DNA of 22,375 nt from DASPXK01 sp035637315. GTDB taxonomy: Bacteria; Chloroflexota; UBA6077; JACCZL01. Of this stretch, positions 21,197 through 22,375 are shown in pieces (the stretch's first letter is position 1; every line of letters starts with the position of its first letter). A program made the translations under genes and the position numbers. A model generated the notes under the pieces. The model saw only the letters and a program-made list of their open reading frames with translations. It was not told the origin of the DNA and ran no database searches. Location: positions 1 to 22,375 of the forward strand of contig DASPXK010000329.1 of the NCBI GenBank assembly GCA_035637315.1. Direction: 5' to 3'.

Positions 21197-22162
21197 ATGC
21201 CGCGCATGGTCGGAAGCTCTCATCTCCCCCTGATGGGCGTCGCGCCGGGCTCGCGGGAGTCGATCCGGGTGGCGACCGCGCCGATCAGCTGGGGCGTCTG
21301 CGAGCTCGATGATTGGGGCCTGCGGCTACCCTGGGTGACCGTCCTCGACCAGATGGCCGGAGCCGGCTACGCTGGCACCGAGCTGGGCCCGTGGGGCTAT
21401 CTGCCGACCGATCCAAAGGACCTCGAACGCGAGCTCGGCGCACGTGGCCTGGCGCTAGTCGGCGCCTTCTGCCCGCTCACCCTCCATCTGGCCGAGCGGG
21501 CCGAGGAGCAGGTGGCCGAGGCGCTGAGGACGGCGACGTTGTTGCGCGATCTTGGCGCCGAAGTACTGGTGTTGGCCGACGCCGGGGATGACGAGCGCCG
21601 AGCCCTGGCCGGCCAGCTGCCGTGCGAGCACGTCGGTCTACGCGAGCCGGCCTGGCAGCGGCTGGCGGAAAACGCGGGCCGCATCGCCGGGCGCGCTCGC
21701 GAGCTGGGTTTGGAGACCGTCTTCCATCCCCACGCCGGCAGCTACGTCGAGACCGCGGCCGAGGTCGAGCACTTGCTGGCGGCCACGGCTCGCTCTCAGC
21801 TCGGCCTCTGTCTGGACACCGGCCATCTGGTCTGGGGCGGGGCAGATCCGTTGGACGTGGTCCGGCGGCACGGCGCGCGGGTCCGCCACGTACACGCCAA
21901 AGACGTTCGGGCTGACGTGCTGGCGCGCGCCCGCCGGGCCGGTCTGGACTTCCCGACCGCGGTCGGGGCTGGCCTGTTCGCGCCGCTCGGGGCCGGGCTG
22001 GTGGACTTTCCGCGCCTTCTCGACGACCTCGTGCGCCAAGGGTATCGAGGCTGGCTGGTAGTCGAGCAGGACCTGCGGATCCGGTCAGAGCGCTCCGGGC
22101 TCGATCCGCTGCGGCTTGCTCGGACGTCGCGAGCCTTCCTCGAACAAAGGCTGGGGGTGTGA
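21197..22162 (+). CDS. IolE-like sugar-phosphate isomerase/epimerase TIM barrel
   Basis: A 321-aa AP-endonuclease-2-like TIM barrel, most like inosose dehydratase (IolE), which dehydrates scyllo-inosose in myo-inositol breakdown. It shows APISWGVCELDD, the E of GTELGPWGYLP, VFHPHAGSYVET, the metal-site LCLDTGHL, RHVHAKDV and the final VVEQD. Start 21197 has GAGGCGAG upstream; ATG 21206, ATG 21233 or GTG 21270 are alternatives, since the family usually begins only a few residues before 'APISWG'. The overlap-free neighbour 22165 encodes a TPP enzyme, which fits an inositol-type pathway (IolE followed by an IolD-like hydrolase), but other sugar-acid routes use the same folds. Confidence 0.83.
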   Translation: MPRMVGSSHLPLMGVAPGSRESIRVATAPISWGVCELDDWGLRLPWVTVLDQMAGAGYAGTELGPWGYLPTDPKDLERELGARGLALVGAFCPLTLHLAERAEEQVAEALRTATLLRDLGAEVLVLADAGDDERRALAGQLPCEHVGLREPAWQRLAENAGRIAGRARELGLETVFHPHAGSYVETAAEVEHLLAATARSQLGLCLDTGHLVWGGADPLDVVRRHGARVRHVHAKDVRADVLARARRAGLDFPTAVGAGLFAPLGAGLVDFPRLLDDLVRQGYRGWLVVEQDLRIRSERSGLDPLRLARTSRAFLEQRLGV

Positions 22163-22164
22163 CG

Positions 22165-22375
22165 ATGGCAAGTGTCCAGGAGCAGATAGCGGCCAGCTCG
22201 AGGGCTCGTCGGCTGAGCGGTGGCCAGATCATCGCGGAGTACCTGACGCGGGCACAGGTGCCGTACGCGGTCGGGATCCCCGGGCACGGCATCTGGACCG
22301 TGCTGGATGCCTTTCAGGACTATCGCGACCGCCTGCAGACGCTCCAGGTGATGCACGAGCAGTCGGCGGTCCATC
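22165..22375 (+). CDS. Thiamine-pyrophosphate enzyme, acetolactate-synthase/IolD-like (5' end only)
   Basis: The first 70 residues of a TPP enzyme; the gene runs off the right edge. LSGGQIIAEYLTRAQVPYAV is the PYR-domain start, GIPGHGIWTVLDAF the first loop, and the catalytic Glu lies in VMHEQSAVH near residue 66. ATG 22165 lies two nt after the previous stop, with GGGGGTG upstream, so the two genes form one unit. It could be an acetolactate-synthase-like carboligase, glyoxylate carboligase, or IolD, the ring-cleaving hydrolase of inositol breakdown. The remaining sequence is needed to choose. Confidence 0.85.
   Translation, partial: MASVQEQIAASSRARRLSGGQIIAEYLTRAQVPYAVGIPGHGIWTVLDAFQDYRDRLQTLQVMHEQSAVH

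Noticed and set aside
21170..21198. Promoter with -10 box TAGAAT before the IolE-like gene
   Set aside because: No -35-like box lies at a usable distance, and the box overlaps the start codon.

Overview
The window looks like a chromosomal segment of a GC-rich bacterium, most plausibly a member of the Chloroflexota (Thermomicrobia-like) or a similar high-GC, monoderm-type lineage. That assignment is inference from gene content and style: membrane-anchored RNase Y, an Opp/Dpp transporter with a Pro/Ala-rich lipoprotein receptor, Uma2 and HicAB genes, and many short periodic intergenic repeats. No rRNA, tRNA or marker gene fixes the taxonomy. I see no CRISPR array, transposase, integrase or tRNA.

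Layout. 1-1301 (minus): ATPase genes oppD and the start of oppF. 1302-3918 (plus): rny and an overlapping PHP-phosphoesterase gene behind a good sigma70-type promoter. 4014-7267 (plus): a Tat-exported flavin amine oxidase broken by one in-frame TAG, overlapping a secreted 5'-nucleotidase. 7288-8247 (minus): a dihydroxyphthalate-decarboxylase/solute-binding-type protein. 8415-11784 (plus): a family III CoA-transferase, a frameshifted lipoprotein and a DadA-type FAD oxidoreductase. 11848-13663 (minus): an accessory patch with hicA, hicB, a frameshifted PD-(D/E)XK-like gene and a Uma2 gene. 13724-14840 (plus): two overlapping genes for a split TPP-dependent decarboxylase. 15254-16645 (plus): a clan GH-A-like glycosidase. 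16696-20493 (minus): permease C, permease B and the lipoprotein receptor of an Opp/Dpp transporter. 20591-21118 (minus): a DUF421/YetF membrane protein. 21197-22375 (plus): an IolE-like TIM barrel followed by the start of a TPP enzyme.

How the parts fit. Read right to left on the minus strand, the transporter genes run receptor-B-C and then, about 15 kb further on, D-F. This is the classical order of one opp/dpp operon, so the two blocks may be one transporter split by an insertion. The same heptad-repeat hairpin sits in the gaps B/C and D/F and between the receptor and B, which ties the two blocks together. RNase Y plus the PHP enzyme make a plausible RNA-decay pair. The CoA-transferase, FAD oxidoreductase, split TPP decarboxylase and IolE/TPP pair suggest a heterotrophic, catabolic chromosome, but no complete pathway is visible.

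The most distinctive signal is in the intergenic DNA. There are three unrelated tandem heptamers (RTCAGCY, CCCAACA, AGTGAGT), the first arranged as hairpin elements with shared ends. There are also GTAGGGGC palindromes, two of which supply the stop codon of the gene before them. Three genes between 4 and 13 kb carry single lesions (one nonsense, two frameshifts), which may be decay or sequencing error.
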